A stretch of DNA of 64,000 nt from Bradyrhizobium iriomotense (GCF_018130765.1 NZ_JAFCJZ010000014.1:1-64000); one strand, 5' to 3'; positions 44,159 to 53,055 are shown, counted from the first letter of the stretch. Program-made: numbers and translations. The notes: a model not told the origin generated them from the letters alone.

Positions 44159-45655
44159 ATGCTGACCAAAGCAGTTCCGACCACGCATGGCCCCGTCGTC
44201 GGCACCACACAGGCCGGCATGCGCGCCTTCAAGGGTGTGCCGTTCGCAATCGCGCGGCGCTTTGCCAGGGCGACGCCGCCCGTCGCCTGGACGGAGCCGC
44301 GTCCATGCACCGATTACGGTCCTTACGCGCCGCAGCCCGGTCATCTCGATCATGCGGACGAGGCCGCGTGTCTCAGCCTGAACATCTGGACGCCGATCGA
44401 GGCCGATCGGCCGCTGCCGGTGCTGTTCTTCATCCATGGCGGTGCCTTCGTCACCGGCGGCGGCGCCGACTACGACGGCGGCTTCCTCGCCAAGCACGGC
44501 CCGGCGGTGATCGTCACCATCAACTACCGGCTCGGCCCGCTCGGTTTCCTGCAACTGCATCGTCACGACCTCGATGAGGCCAACAACCTTGCAATCACGG
44601 ATGCGCTCGCGGCACTCGGCTGGGTGCATGCCAACATCGCGAATTTCGGCGGCGATCCGGACGCCATCACGCTGTCCGGGCAGTCGGCCGGCGCGTCCAT
44701 GGTCATTGCGCTCGCAACCCTGCCGCAGGCGAGTGGCAAGTTCAGCCGAGCACTCGCGCTGAGCGCGCCCGGGCGAACCATCATGAGCGCCGATCATGCT
44801 GACGAGGTCGCGCGCCGCGTGCTCGACGAGCTTGAGATGACGCGCGATCCGGCTGCGATAGCCTCTGTGGCATTGCCAAAGCTCTTCGCGGCCGTGGAGC
44901 GGGTCGGCCGCAGGCTCGCGGACGAAACGGAATCGGGCACCGTGTTCGGTCCGGTGCTCGACGGTACCGTGATCGCGCGCGAGCCGCGCGATGTCTTCGC
45001 CGATGGAAGCTTGCGCGACATTCCGCTCTGGCTCGGCTCCTGCCGCGACGAGATGGTGATGTTCCTGAAGAGCACGCCGCCGGCGGCGATGATCCGCACC
45101 ACCGAGCGCAATGTGCGCGCTGCTTTCGGTGATGCCGGCTGGGAGCGTCTGCTGGCCTATTATCGGGGCTCGGCGCGCCTCGATGAGGACCCCTACGAGG
45201 CGCTGTTGTCGGATGCATTCTGGCACCGCCCGATGGCCGATCTCGCGCGGCTGCATGCTGCGGCCGGCGGCGCGGTGTGGCTGAGCCGGTTCGACCATCG
45301 CCCGGCGCTGGAGCCGTTCCTGTCGCAGGGGCCGACCCACGGCGCGGACAACGCCTGCCTCTGGGCGCATCTGCCTGATTTCATCGATCGCCCGATCCTG
45401 AAGCGCAAGGGCGGTCCGATGACGCCCGCCGACATCGATGTCGCGGCGCGATTCCAGACGAGCTTGCTGCGCTTCGTCACATCAGGCGCGCCCGACATCG
45501 CCGAAGCCTGGCCGCGGTTCGAGCTGCCTAAGGAGCCGCTCGCCATCTTCGGCCAGCCGTTCCATATTGTGCCGCTCAATGAAGGCGTACGCTCGCGCCT
45601 GTGGGCGGAATTGGGCGCGAGCGACAACGACAAGAAAATGAGGGAGGCCGGATGA
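44159..45655 (+). CDS. Type B carboxylesterase (cytoplasmic)
   Basis: A 498-aa alpha/beta hydrolase of the cholinesterase-like group. Oxyanion motif FFIHGGAF near residue 93; nucleophile Ser176 in LSGQSAGASM; acid in CRDEMVMF; His in THGADNACLW. No signal peptide, so it should act inside the cell. ATG 44159 has GAGAAGG upstream. It follows the MFS gene by 23 bases and its stop overlaps the next esterase as ATGA. Its last 42 codons are repeated at 47404-47529. Confidence 0.87.
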   Translation: MLTKAVPTTHGPVVGTTQAGMRAFKGVPFAIARRFARATPPVAWTEPRPCTDYGPYAPQPGHLDHADEAACLSLNIWTPIEADRPLPVLFFIHGGAFVTGGGADYDGGFLAKHGPAVIVTINYRLGPLGFLQLHRHDLDEANNLAITDALAALGWVHANIANFGGDPDAITLSGQSAGASMVIALATLPQASGKFSRALALSAPGRTIMSADHADEVARRVLDELEMTRDPAAIASVALPKLFAAVERVGRRLADETESGTVFGPVLDGTVIAREPRDVFADGSLRDIPLWLGSCRDEMVMFLKSTPPAAMIRTTERNVRAAFGDAGWERLLAYYRGSARLDEDPYEALLSDAFWHRPMADLARLHAAAGGAVWLSRFDHRPALEPFLSQGPTHGADNACLWAHLPDFIDRPILKRKGGPMTPADIDVAARFQTSLLRFVTSGAPDIAEAWPRFELPKEPLAIFGQPFHIVPLNEGVRSRLWAELGASDNDKKMREAG

Positions 45656-47331
45656 GTATCTTGAACACGAACGCTGCGCGCGTTCAGTGGCGATCGGCTA
45701 TTTTGGTCATCTCGCTCGTTGGTACATTCGTCATGCCGGCAGCCTCGCCTGCGTCGGCGCAGGTGGTCGCGACGCCTGTCTCCGGTGATCCCGTGAGCAT
45801 CGATAGCGGTGCTGTCTCGGGCAAGGTGCTGCCGTCGGGCGTGAGAGCCTATTTCGGCATCCCCTTTGCCGCGCCGCCGCTCGGCGATCTTCGCTGGCGC
45901 GCGCCGCAGAAGGTCGAGGCGTGGAAGGGGACCTATCATGCGGACCGGCTCGCACCGGAGTGCATCCAGGTGCTGCGCCGGCACAATCTCAATCATTATT
46001 TCGGCGAGGAGGCGACCAGCGAGAACTGCCTCTACCTGAACGTCTGGGCAAGCCCGGATGCGCAACCGGACGCAAAATTGCCGGTCGTGGTCTGGATCTA
46101 TGGCGGCGGCTTCACGCTCGGCTCCAGCGGCATGGCGATGTATGACGGCGAGAACGTCGCGAAGAAGGGCACGCTCTTCGTCAGCTTCAACTACCGTGTC
46201 GGCATCCTGGGCAATCTCGCCCACCCTGAGCTGACCGCGGAATCGCCGCACCGTGCCTCCGGCAATTACGGTCTGATGGACCAGGTCGCGGCGCTGCAAT
46301 GGGTCAAGCGCAACATAGCGCAGTTCGGCGGCGACCCCGACAACGTCACCATCACCGGGCAGTCGGCTGGCGCCATGTCGGTGTCGGCGCTCGAGGCGAG
46401 CCCGCTGGCGAAGGGCCTGTTCCATCGCGGCTTCGCGATGAGCTTGAGCATGTTCGACAGCCGCTTCAAATTCCCGGCGCTTCCGGCCGCTGAGAAGATC
46501 GGCCTCGAGGTGCAGTCGGCACTCGGCGCATCGTCGCTTGCCGAGATGCGGCTGATCCAGGCTGACAAGATTCTTGCGATCCAGAAGGACTGCCAGCTCG
46601 GCTGCGCCGGCACGATCTCCGTCACCCCCGATATCGACGGCTATGTCTTGTCCGACACCGTCCCGAACATTTTTGCCGCCGGCAAGCAGAACGACGTCGC
46701 CACCGTCGCGGGCTTTACGCGCGACGAGAGCTCGAACGATCTGCGTACCGCCGGAACGGTGGACGCCTATGTCGCTGCTGCGCGAAAACTCTATGGCGAT
46801 CAGGCCGACCGCTTCCTCGGGCTCTATCCCGCGAAGACTGACGGCGAGGCGAAAGCCATGGGGCTGCTTGCGGCGCGCGAGGGGCTGGTCGAGATCGGAA
46901 CGCGCAACTGGGCGGTCGCGCAGAGCAAGACCGGTAAGGCACCGTTCTACATGTACATGTTCTCGCGCGTGCATCCGTTCGTATCAGGCGTCGAGTTCTT
47001 CGACAGCCCGCAGAAGATCGGCGCCTATCACACCTCGGACGTGCCCTACTGGTTCGGCACCCAGGATGCCTTCAACAGATTCCGCACCACGCGCAACTGG
47101 ACCGAGTTCGATCGCGCACTGTCCGAGCGCATGATGGACACGCTGGTCGCCTTCGCGCGCACGGGAAATCCCGCTACGCCCGCGACGCCGTGGCCGCAAT
47201 GGGCCGAGGGCGCGCAGAACTATGTCGAATTCGGCGACGACAGCGGCGTGCGCGAGGAGAACCGCGCGCGCCTCGACTTCCACACGCCGGCGAACGTCAC
47301 CCCGTCAACGCCGCGGCTGTCGCGGGACTAG
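45652..47331 (+). CDS. Type B carboxylesterase (exported)
   Basis: A 559-aa esterase related to the previous one. It has a signal peptide (SAILVISLVGTFVMPAASPA, cleaved near SASAQ), so it works outside the cytoplasm. Oxyanion WIYGGGF near 150; Ser238 in ITGQSAGAMSVSA; Glu in TRDESSND; His in YHTSDVPYWFG. It could cut an ester outside whose product is taken up by the MFS protein. Its 3' end is echoed by the remnant at 48690-48821. Confidence 0.87.
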   Translation: MSILNTNAARVQWRSAILVISLVGTFVMPAASPASAQVVATPVSGDPVSIDSGAVSGKVLPSGVRAYFGIPFAAPPLGDLRWRAPQKVEAWKGTYHADRLAPECIQVLRRHNLNHYFGEEATSENCLYLNVWASPDAQPDAKLPVVVWIYGGGFTLGSSGMAMYDGENVAKKGTLFVSFNYRVGILGNLAHPELTAESPHRASGNYGLMDQVAALQWVKRNIAQFGGDPDNVTITGQSAGAMSVSALEASPLAKGLFHRGFAMSLSMFDSRFKFPALPAAEKIGLEVQSALGASSLAEMRLIQADKILAIQKDCQLGCAGTISVTPDIDGYVLSDTVPNIFAAGKQNDVATVAGFTRDESSNDLRTAGTVDAYVAAARKLYGDQADRFLGLYPAKTDGEAKAMGLLAAREGLVEIGTRNWAVAQSKTGKAPFYMYMFSRVHPFVSGVEFFDSPQKIGAYHTSDVPYWFGTQDAFNRFRTTRNWTEFDRALSERMMDTLVAFARTGNPATPATPWPQWAEGAQNYVEFGDDSGVREENRARLDFHTPANVTPSTPRLSRD

Positions 47332-47340
47332 ACGCCCGAT

Positions 47341-47403
47341 CTAGAACTGCACTTCGCTCGGGATGTCCTCGGCGTTGAGGCCGACGGTTTCATAGGCCTT
47401 CAG
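47341..47403 (-). pseudogene. Remnant: last 20 codons of an ABC binding protein
   Basis: On the minus strand these 63 bases read as the C-terminus LKAYETVGLNAEDIPSEVQF plus a stop. The binding protein at 51049-51885 ends LKGFEAVGLTADDLPGEVQF. It is therefore the tail of a diverged second copy. Nothing of the rest of that gene is present. Confidence 0.8.
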
Positions 47404-47529
47404 GAGCCTCTCGCCATCTTCGGCCGGCCGTTCCATATTGTGCCGCTCAATGAAGGCGTACGCTCGCGCCTGTGGGCGGAACTCCGCTCGGGTACCAACG
47501 ACAAGAAGAAAATCAGGGAGGCAGGATGA
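47404..47529 (+). pseudogene. Remnant: last 41 codons of a second cytoplasmic esterase
   Basis: In frame and stop-intact, these bases read EPLAIFGRPFHIVPLNEGVR and onward, closely matching the end of the esterase at 44159-45655. The junction with the binding-protein tail is abrupt, at the shared AGGAGCC. After the stop the likeness ends. Confidence 0.85.
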
Positions 47530-47577
47530 GCCCCTGGGAGCCGGCTTTCACCAAGCCTGCGCTATCATTTCCGTTCG

Positions 47578-48030
47578 TTAGTGTACGACCAACACCGGCA
47601 CGCTTCCGTCGGCCAAGACCTCCGATGTCTGACTCCCCACGAACAACTTCTTGAGACCGCGGCGCCCATGAGAGCCCATGACGATCAAGTCGCAGCCTCC
47701 TGACTTTGCTGTTTCGATTATCGCGGTGGCCGGGTGCGCATTCGGAACGTGCAGGAGTTCTGCGGATATCCCAGCTTGCTCTGCCATAGCGCGCGCTTCG
47801 TCGAGGACTCTGCCCGCACGTTCCCTGCAGGCCGCGTCGTAGCTATCAATTTCCTGCTGCGACGGTATCCATCCCGAGGCGTGTCCGCTCCCGTAGTCGA
47901 TCGGCAGTGATTCCGTCACGGCGATGACTGTCACCTTGGCCTTCAAGGCCTTTGCCAAGGCAATCCCATGCTTAATGCCGTTTCTCGCGACGTCCGATCC
48001 GTCCGTGCTCAAGAGAATCCGGTTGCACAT
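47578..48030 (-). CDS. Universal stress protein (UspA family), 1
   Basis: A 150-aa universal stress protein. The ATP-binding motif is GSHGRRGLKKLFVGSQTSEV, fitting G-2X-G-9X-G-S/T; the start ILLSTDGSD is typical. ATG 48030 has AAGGGA upstream. It pairs with the following USP gene on the same strand, 73 bases away. It sits inside a degraded esterase region. Confidence 0.9.
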   Translation of the reverse strand: MCNRILLSTDGSDVARNGIKHGIALAKALKAKVTVIAVTESLPIDYGSGHASGWIPSQQEIDSYDAACRERAGRVLDEARAMAEQAGISAELLHVPNAHPATAIIETAKSGGCDLIVMGSHGRRGLKKLFVGSQTSEVLADGSVPVLVVH

Positions 48031-48103
48031 TTGGAGGTTCCCTTTCCGGACCACCCTGTCGCATCTTCCGGCGCGCTGGTTTGACTTCAACAGGGGCTCA
48101 CAT

Positions 48104-48532
48104 TCATGGACAGACCAGGACGGGGGTCTTTGCGTGCGTCAGCACCTTGTTCGTCACGCTCCCGATGAGAAGCGCGGCAAGTCCGCTGCGCCCATGCGAC
48201 GACATGACGATGAGATCGCAGCCCTTGTCCGTGGCTGCTGCGATGATGGCCTGGTGGGGTTGCCCGTTCTCCGCTTGAATCGTCTCGCAGGAGACACCGG
48301 CCGTCCTGGCCGCATTTGCCGCGCCGTTCAATACACTCGTGGCCTGCTCCTTGCGCAACTCGGCATATGTTCCGACTGCTTCAAGGAACCGGCCTGACAC
48401 TTCGGAAAATGGTTCCACAACGAAGATGAAGGATACGGTGGCTCCAAGGGATTTCGCCAGCGCCAATCCGTGCGCCACTCCACGCTCCGCTAGCTGAGAC
48501 CCATCTGTCGGAATGAGAATGTGCCGGTACAT
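48104..48532 (-). CDS. Universal stress protein (UspA family), 2
   Basis: A 142-aa UspA-family protein with HILIPTDGSQLAERG at the start and the nucleotide motif SSHGRSGLAALLIGSVTNKV. It lies upstream of the other USP gene on the minus strand and probably forms an operon with it. Confidence 0.9.
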   Translation of the reverse strand: MYRHILIPTDGSQLAERGVAHGLALAKSLGATVSFIFVVEPFSEVSGRFLEAVGTYAELRKEQATSVLNGAANAARTAGVSCETIQAENGQPHQAIIAAATDKGCDLIVMSSHGRSGLAALLIGSVTNKVLTHAKTPVLVCP

Positions 48533-48665
48533 GCTCTACCTCCCGATTGTCCGGACGTATCGCTGCCTTGCGAAGGTAAGTTAGCTCGCGTTCCGAATGC
48601 AATCTAGAGATAAATCAACCTGTTGGTTCATCGTATCGTGATCCGGATGTCCGCAATTGGCACAA

Positions 48666-48683
48666 CCTCGACGTCTGTCGAGG
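48666..48683. repeat. Short perfect inverted repeat beside the scar
   Basis: CCTCGAC-GTCT-GTCGAGG, a 7-4-7 perfect inverted repeat, six bases before the esterase remnant. It could mark a recombination or insertion edge, or act as a hairpin. The rest of 48533-48689 holds the USP promoter region and no gene. Confidence 0.4.
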
Positions 48684-48689
48684 CGAGAA

Positions 48690-48821
48690 TGGGTCGAGGG
48701 TACGCAGAACTATATCGAGTTCGGCGAAGCTAGCGGCGTGCGCGCGGAGAACCGCGCACGCCTCGAATTCTACACGCCGGCGAACGTCACGTCGTCAACG
48801 CCGCGGCTGTCGCGGGATTGA
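48690..48821 (+). pseudogene. Remnant: last 43 codons of a second exported esterase
   Basis: Reads WVEGTQNYIEFGEASGVRAE and onward to LSRD and a stop, in frame with the end of the esterase at 45652-47331 (WAEGAQNYVEFGDDSGVR). Several residues differ, so the copy is old or came from a relative. No upstream coding part remains. Confidence 0.82.
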
Positions 48822-48849
48822 ACGCGCTGCGGTGCCTGTCCCCACAAGT

Positions 48850-49578
48850 TCAGCGCAGGAACGGGACGGGATGGGCCGCGCGGTAGAAGAAATTGATGAG
48901 CGTGTTGATGTCGAACACTGGAAGGCCTGACACCTCGGCGACATCCTTCGAGAACGGACACATGTTGGTGCACTCGAACAGGATCGCGCCGGGATTCTTG
49001 CAGGACGCCATGAAGGCTTCCGTCATCTCGATCATCTCGGCGCGCAGCACGTCGGTGTCCAGCTCCTCGCGGCCGAGAATGTAGGTTGCGGGAAACTGAG
49101 CATCGGGCTTCATGCCCTGGACCTGGACCGCGATCTCGTCCGGCGACCAGCCGACGCCGCGGAAGTGGCCCTCGTTCATGTGATGGCCGCGCTCGGTGAA
49201 GATGCCGATGACCTTGCCCGGCGGCAGCATGGCATGGATCAACGGCGCCTGGATCAGGCTCGAGGTGAAGACCGGGATGTTCACCGCGGCCGCGAGCTGC
49301 TTCTGAAAGGGCGCGAGGAAGCCGCAGCTCGTCGTGATCGCCTTGACCCCGTCAGCTTCCAGTTCGCGCGCCGCGGCGATGAATGGCTCGAGCAGCGCCG
49401 GGTCGGGCTGATCGCCCATGATCCTTGTGGCGTGAGCGCCGCGAACGATCTTGTAGCGCACCGGGAAGTCGTAGGAGAGCGCATTGCCGATATCGCCGCG
49501 CGGGCGCGGGAAGCGGGTATCGAGCATCAGGATGCCGATGGTCTCGCCGTAATTCGTGAAGCCGCCGCGGAGTCTCAT
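48850..49578 (-). CDS. Asp/Glu racemase family protein, 1
   Basis: A 242-aa member of the Asp/Glu/hydantoin racemase superfamily. The two catalytic cysteines are visible: Cys85 (AITTSCGFLAPF) and Cys203 (LFECTNMCPF). ATG 49578 with GGAAG upstream is preferred over a GTG 12 bases earlier. It is the last gene of an amino-acid ABC operon. A relative (about half-identical by eye in the core) lies at 57582 in the divergent operon. Substrate unknown. Confidence 0.87.
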   Translation of the reverse strand: MRLRGGFTNYGETIGILMLDTRFPRPRGDIGNALSYDFPVRYKIVRGAHATRIMGDQPDPALLEPFIAAARELEADGVKAITTSCGFLAPFQKQLAAAVNIPVFTSSLIQAPLIHAMLPPGKVIGIFTERGHHMNEGHFRGVGWSPDEIAVQVQGMKPDAQFPATYILGREELDTDVLRAEMIEMTEAFMASCKNPGAILFECTNMCPFSKDVAEVSGLPVFDINTLINFFYRAAHPVPFLR

Positions 49579-49617
49579 GGTTCTTCCCACCGATTCGAGA
49601 TGATCGTAGCCGGCAGT

Positions 49618-50376
49618 CTAATGCGTTTCGTGAAACCGGCTGAGGAAGGACTTAAGTCGCTCGCTGCGCGGCTGGCGGATGGTCTCCTCGGGCGTGCCGA
49701 TCTCGGTCATGATTCCGTCGTTCATGAAGCCGACGCGGGTGGAGACGTCGGCGGCGAAGGCCATCTCGTGGGTGACCAGCACCATGGTCATGCCTTCGCT
49801 CGCAAGGCTGCGGATGACGGAGAGCACTTCACCGACGAGCTCGGGGTCGAGCGCCGAGGTCGGCTCGTCGAACAGCATCACCTCGGGCTTCATCGCGAGC
49901 GCACGCGCGATCGCGACGCGCTGTTTCTGGCCGCCGGACAGGCGGCTCGGAAAGGCGTCGGCCTTGTCGGCGAGGCCGACTTTTGCAAGCAGGTCACGGC
50001 CGAGTTCGTTGGCCTCGTTCTGCGCCATGCCCTTCACCTGCACCGGGCCTTCGGTGACATTGGCGAGCACCGACATGTGCGGGAACAGATTAAAATGCTG
50101 GAACACCATGCCGACGCTGCGGCGAAGCAGGGCGAGCTGCGCATCGCCCGCGGCGCGCACGCCCTTGCCGAAGGCGAATTGATGCGCGCCGATCGCGAGC
50201 TCGCCCTGTTGCGGCATCTCCAGCAAGTTCAGGCAGCGCAAAAAGGTCGACTTGCCGGAGCCGGAGGCGCCGATCAGGGTGACGACCTCGCCGCGTTCGA
50301 CCGCGAGCGAGACGCCCTTCAGCACCTCGTGGTCGCCGAACGCCTTGTGAATGTTGGTCGCGATCAGGGCACTCAT
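49618..50376 (-). CDS. Polar amino acid ABC transporter ATPase
   Basis: A 252-aa ATPase of the GlnQ/HisP type. Walker A LIGASGSGKSTFLRC, Q-loop VFQHFNLFPHMSVL, signature LSGGQKQRVAIARAL, Walker B VMLFDEPTSALD, H-loop VTHEM. Start 50376 overlaps the permease stop (ATGA). The racemase follows after about 40 bases. Confidence 0.94.
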   Translation of the reverse strand: MSALIATNIHKAFGDHEVLKGVSLAVERGEVVTLIGASGSGKSTFLRCLNLLEMPQQGELAIGAHQFAFGKGVRAAGDAQLALLRRSVGMVFQHFNLFPHMSVLANVTEGPVQVKGMAQNEANELGRDLLAKVGLADKADAFPSRLSGGQKQRVAIARALAMKPEVMLFDEPTSALDPELVGEVLSVIRSLASEGMTMVLVTHEMAFAADVSTRVGFMNDGIMTEIGTPEETIRQPRSERLKSFLSRFHETH

Positions 50377-51035
50377 CGATGCGCTCCCATCCTCAGTTCG
50401 ACCCGGTCGGCGACCAGCGTCAGCGGGAACAGCACGACGAAATAGAGTACGGCGATGGTGGTGTAGACCTCGAGCGGCTTGTAGCTCGTCGCCGTGATCA
50501 CCGAGCCCTGGTAGAGCAGGTCGCCGACCGCGACCACCGACACCAGCGAGGTGTTCTTGAGCTGCATGATGGTCTGGTTGATGAAGGAGGGGATCATCAC
50601 CTGGGTTGCCTGCGGCAGCACGATGCGGCGAAAGATCTTGCCGCGGCGCATGCCGATGGCGCGTCCGGCCTCCCACTGGCCGATGTCGACAGCCTCGATG
50701 CCGCCGCGAAAGATCTCTGCGTAGAACGAGCCGGCATAGAGCGACAGCGCGATGAAGCAGGCCATCGCCGGCGACATGTCGACGCCGATCAGGACCGGCA
50801 GGGCGTAGTACATCCAGACCAGCTGCACCAGCAGCGGCGTGCAGCGGAAGATCTCGATGTAGAGACGCAGCGGCACCGAGACCCAGCGCGGTGCCGTCGT
50901 GCGCAAAATGCCGACGATCAATCCGACCAGGAGGCCCGCGGCGACCGTGATCACCGTGTAGAATACGGTGACCAGGAGCCCTTGCCAGATCAGGCCCCAA
51001 TACGGCTTGAGCGCCGCGAACTCCCAGACATACAT
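50373..51035 (-). CDS. Polar amino acid ABC transporter permease
   Basis: A 220-aa permease of the HisM/GlnP type with the EAA loop (EAGRAIGMRRGKIFRRIVLP) and about five membrane helices. I start at ATG 51035 (YVWEFAALKPYWG), 13 bases after the binding-protein stop. Only one permease gene is present, so it probably forms a homodimer. Confidence 0.92.
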   Translation of the reverse strand: MYVWEFAALKPYWGLIWQGLLVTVFYTVITVAAGLLVGLIVGILRTTAPRWVSVPLRLYIEIFRCTPLLVQLVWMYYALPVLIGVDMSPAMACFIALSLYAGSFYAEIFRGGIEAVDIGQWEAGRAIGMRRGKIFRRIVLPQATQVMIPSFINQTIMQLKNTSLVSVVAVGDLLYQGSVITATSYKPLEVYTTIAVLYFVVLFPLTLVADRVELRMGAHR

Positions 51036-51048
51036 CGTCGAACGGCCG

Positions 51049-51885
51049 TCAGAACTGCACTTCGCCCGGAAGGTCGTCCGCGGTGAGGCCGACCGCCTCA
51101 AAGCCCTTCAGCATCCATTCGCGAGTCTGGCCCATCGAGCGGTTGTAGTCGGCCCAGGCGCTGAGGAAGTCCTTGTAGCGGCGGTCACCCTCGGCACGGA
51201 TGCCCATGTTGGTCGGCAGCGTCAGCAGCGGCCGCGGCACGGCGAGCTCGCCGAGCGTCGGGTTCTTCTTCAGGGTCGCGACCGAAAGCACCGCGAGTGA
51301 GACGTTGCAATCCGCGCGTCCGGTGGACACCGCGAGAATGGCCTCGTCGCGCGCCTTGAAGCCGAGGATGGTCGCCTTCGGGCAGTAGCGGCGTGCGATG
51401 GTCTCATGCGTCGAGCCGATGTCGACGGCGATCTTGACCTCGGGCTTGTTGAGCTCGGCCCAGGTCTGCGGCTTGGGAAAGCCCTTCTTGGTGATGACGG
51501 TGAAGGAGTGCACCAGGATCGGGGTGGAGAAGTCGATGACCAGCGCCCGCTCCGGCGTCGGATTCACGGCAAAGGTGAGATCGACCTTGTCGGCCTGGAG
51601 GTCGAGGATCTGGTTGCCCCAGGTCGATTCCAGCACCTCGACCTTGGCACCGAGCTTGCTGGCGATGTCGTTGGCCATGTCGATGCAGGCGCCCGACCAC
51701 TGGCCGGTCGCGAGGTCCTTGTGGAAGTAGGGCTCCTGGCCAACGATGACGGTGATCCGCAGCACACCATTCTTCTTGATGCGGTCGAGGGTGGAGGTCG
51801 GCGCGTCGGCCTTGGCCGAGCTGCCCGCGGCGGCCATCGCTGCGCCCGCGAGCGCGACTGTGGTGAGAGCGTCCCTGCGATTCAT
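51049..51885 (-). CDS. Polar amino acid ABC transporter substrate-binding protein
   Basis: A 278-aa family 3 solute-binding protein. It has a Tat-like or Sec signal (NRRDALTTVALAGAAMAAAG, cleavage near SAKADA) and the core DRIKKNGVLRITV, GACIDMANDIASKLG and DLTFAVNPTPERA. First gene of the minus operon. A 20-codon copy of its 3' end is found at 47341-47403. Confidence 0.92.
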   Translation of the reverse strand: MNRRDALTTVALAGAAMAAAGSSAKADAPTSTLDRIKKNGVLRITVIVGQEPYFHKDLATGQWSGACIDMANDIASKLGAKVEVLESTWGNQILDLQADKVDLTFAVNPTPERALVIDFSTPILVHSFTVITKKGFPKPQTWAELNKPEVKIAVDIGSTHETIARRYCPKATILGFKARDEAILAVSTGRADCNVSLAVLSVATLKKNPTLGELAVPRPLLTLPTNMGIRAEGDRRYKDFLSAWADYNRSMGQTREWMLKGFEAVGLTADDLPGEVQF

Positions 51886-51938
51886 GGTCTCTGTCTCCCT
51901 GGAATTTGGGTCGGATCGGCTTCGGCCACTGGACTATT

Positions 51939-52096
51939 TCTGTATTCAGGATAAAATGCAATACGGTATTTCATATTGCTGACCATTTGTGCGGCAAGGC
52001 AGAGATGAGCCCAATATCTTGGCAGGATTGCGCAAATTTCCTCGGACTGTGGGGTTGTCAATCGCATGCAAGTCTGTATTCAAGACTGAACGCAAT
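51939..52096. promoter_or_regulatory. Divergent control region with repeated TCTGTATTCA sites
   Basis: TCTGTATTCA occurs at 51939-51948 and again at 52073-52082, and the likeness extends to about 24 bases (19 of 24 the same). Between them lie the palindrome AATAC-G-GTATT (51960-51970) and GCAATA-N10-TATTGC (51958-51979). The 237-base spacer separates the ABC operon (-) from the dehydrogenase operon (+), so these are likely binding sites for a common regulator, perhaps the GntR protein at 58426. Confidence 0.55.
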
Positions 52097-52122
52097 TACC
52101 CCGTGATCTGAAGGAGAGGCCT

Positions 52123-53040
52123 GTGCGCGCCCTATTCGTCGATGCAAACGACACCCTGGCGGCGGTGACCGACAAGCTGCTGCGCTCCCAGGACCTACCG
52201 GTCGGCATCAACCGCAACCCATCCATCAAGCCCGATGACCTGCCGGGCCTGCTTGGCGATGCCGAGATCATGATCGTCGATCATACCGCGGTGCCGACCG
52301 CGATCGCCGAGAAGTGCAAGGCGCTCAAGCATGTCGTCTTCCTCGGCACCGGCGCGCGCAGCTACATGAATCCGGAAGAGCTTAGCGAGCGCGGCATCTC
52401 CGTCCACACCATCAAGGGTTATGGCGACACGGCCGTCGCCGAATGCGCGATCGCGCTGATGTGGGCCTCCGCGCGAAATTTTGGCGAGATGGACCGCGGC
52501 ATGCGCGAGGGCAACTGGCTGCGCCGCGACGCGATGCAGCTCACCGGCAAGACGCTCGGCCTGATCGGATTCGGCGGCATCGCCGCGGAAGCCGCGCGCA
52601 TGGCGGCGGGCTGCGGCATGAAAGTGATCGCCTGGAACAGGACGCCGAAGGCCCATCCCGGCGTCGAGTTCGTCTCGCTGGAGAAGCTGCTCGCCGAAAG
52701 CCACGTCGTCTCGCTGCATCTGTTGCTCAACGACGAGACCAAGGGCTTTCTGTCGCGCGAGCGCATCGCGCAGATGCGCAAGGGCAGCATTCTGATCAAC
52801 ACCGCGCGCGGCGCCATCGTGGATGAAGACGCGATGCTGGACGCGCTTCGCTCGGGCCACATCGCTCATGCCGGTCTCGACGTCTTCACCGTCGAGCCGC
52901 TGCCGGCGGGGCATCCCGTGACAAAGCTGCCGAACGTGACGCTGTCGGCGCATTCGGCGTTCCGCACGCCGGAGGCGAGCGACAACCTCATTGGTGCTGC
53001 GCTCGATCACTGCCGTCGCATCATCGCCACCGGCAAGTAA
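52123..53040 (+). CDS. D-2-hydroxyacid dehydrogenase
   Basis: A 305-aa NAD-dependent dehydrogenase. The Rossmann motif is LGLIGFGGIAAEAARMA; catalytic Arg in INTARGAIVDED, Glu in DVFTVEPLP and His in LSAHSAFRT are all present. The start is a GTG at 52123 with GAAGGAGAGG upstream. It would interconvert a 2-oxo acid and a D-2-hydroxy acid. First gene of the + operon. Confidence 0.9.
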   Translation: MRALFVDANDTLAAVTDKLLRSQDLPVGINRNPSIKPDDLPGLLGDAEIMIVDHTAVPTAIAEKCKALKHVVFLGTGARSYMNPEELSERGISVHTIKGYGDTAVAECAIALMWASARNFGEMDRGMREGNWLRRDAMQLTGKTLGLIGFGGIAAEAARMAAGCGMKVIAWNRTPKAHPGVEFVSLEKLLAESHVVSLHLLLNDETKGFLSRERIAQMRKGSILINTARGAIVDEDAMLDALRSGHIAHAGLDVFTVEPLPAGHPVTKLPNVTLSAHSAFRTPEASDNLIGAALDHCRRIIATGK

Positions 53041-53055
53041 GAACAAGGACACCCC

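Noticed and set aside
47341..48822. Insertion sequence around the universal-stress genes.
   Set aside because: No transposase, terminal inverted repeats or target duplication could be seen; recombination between duplicated genes explains the scar better.
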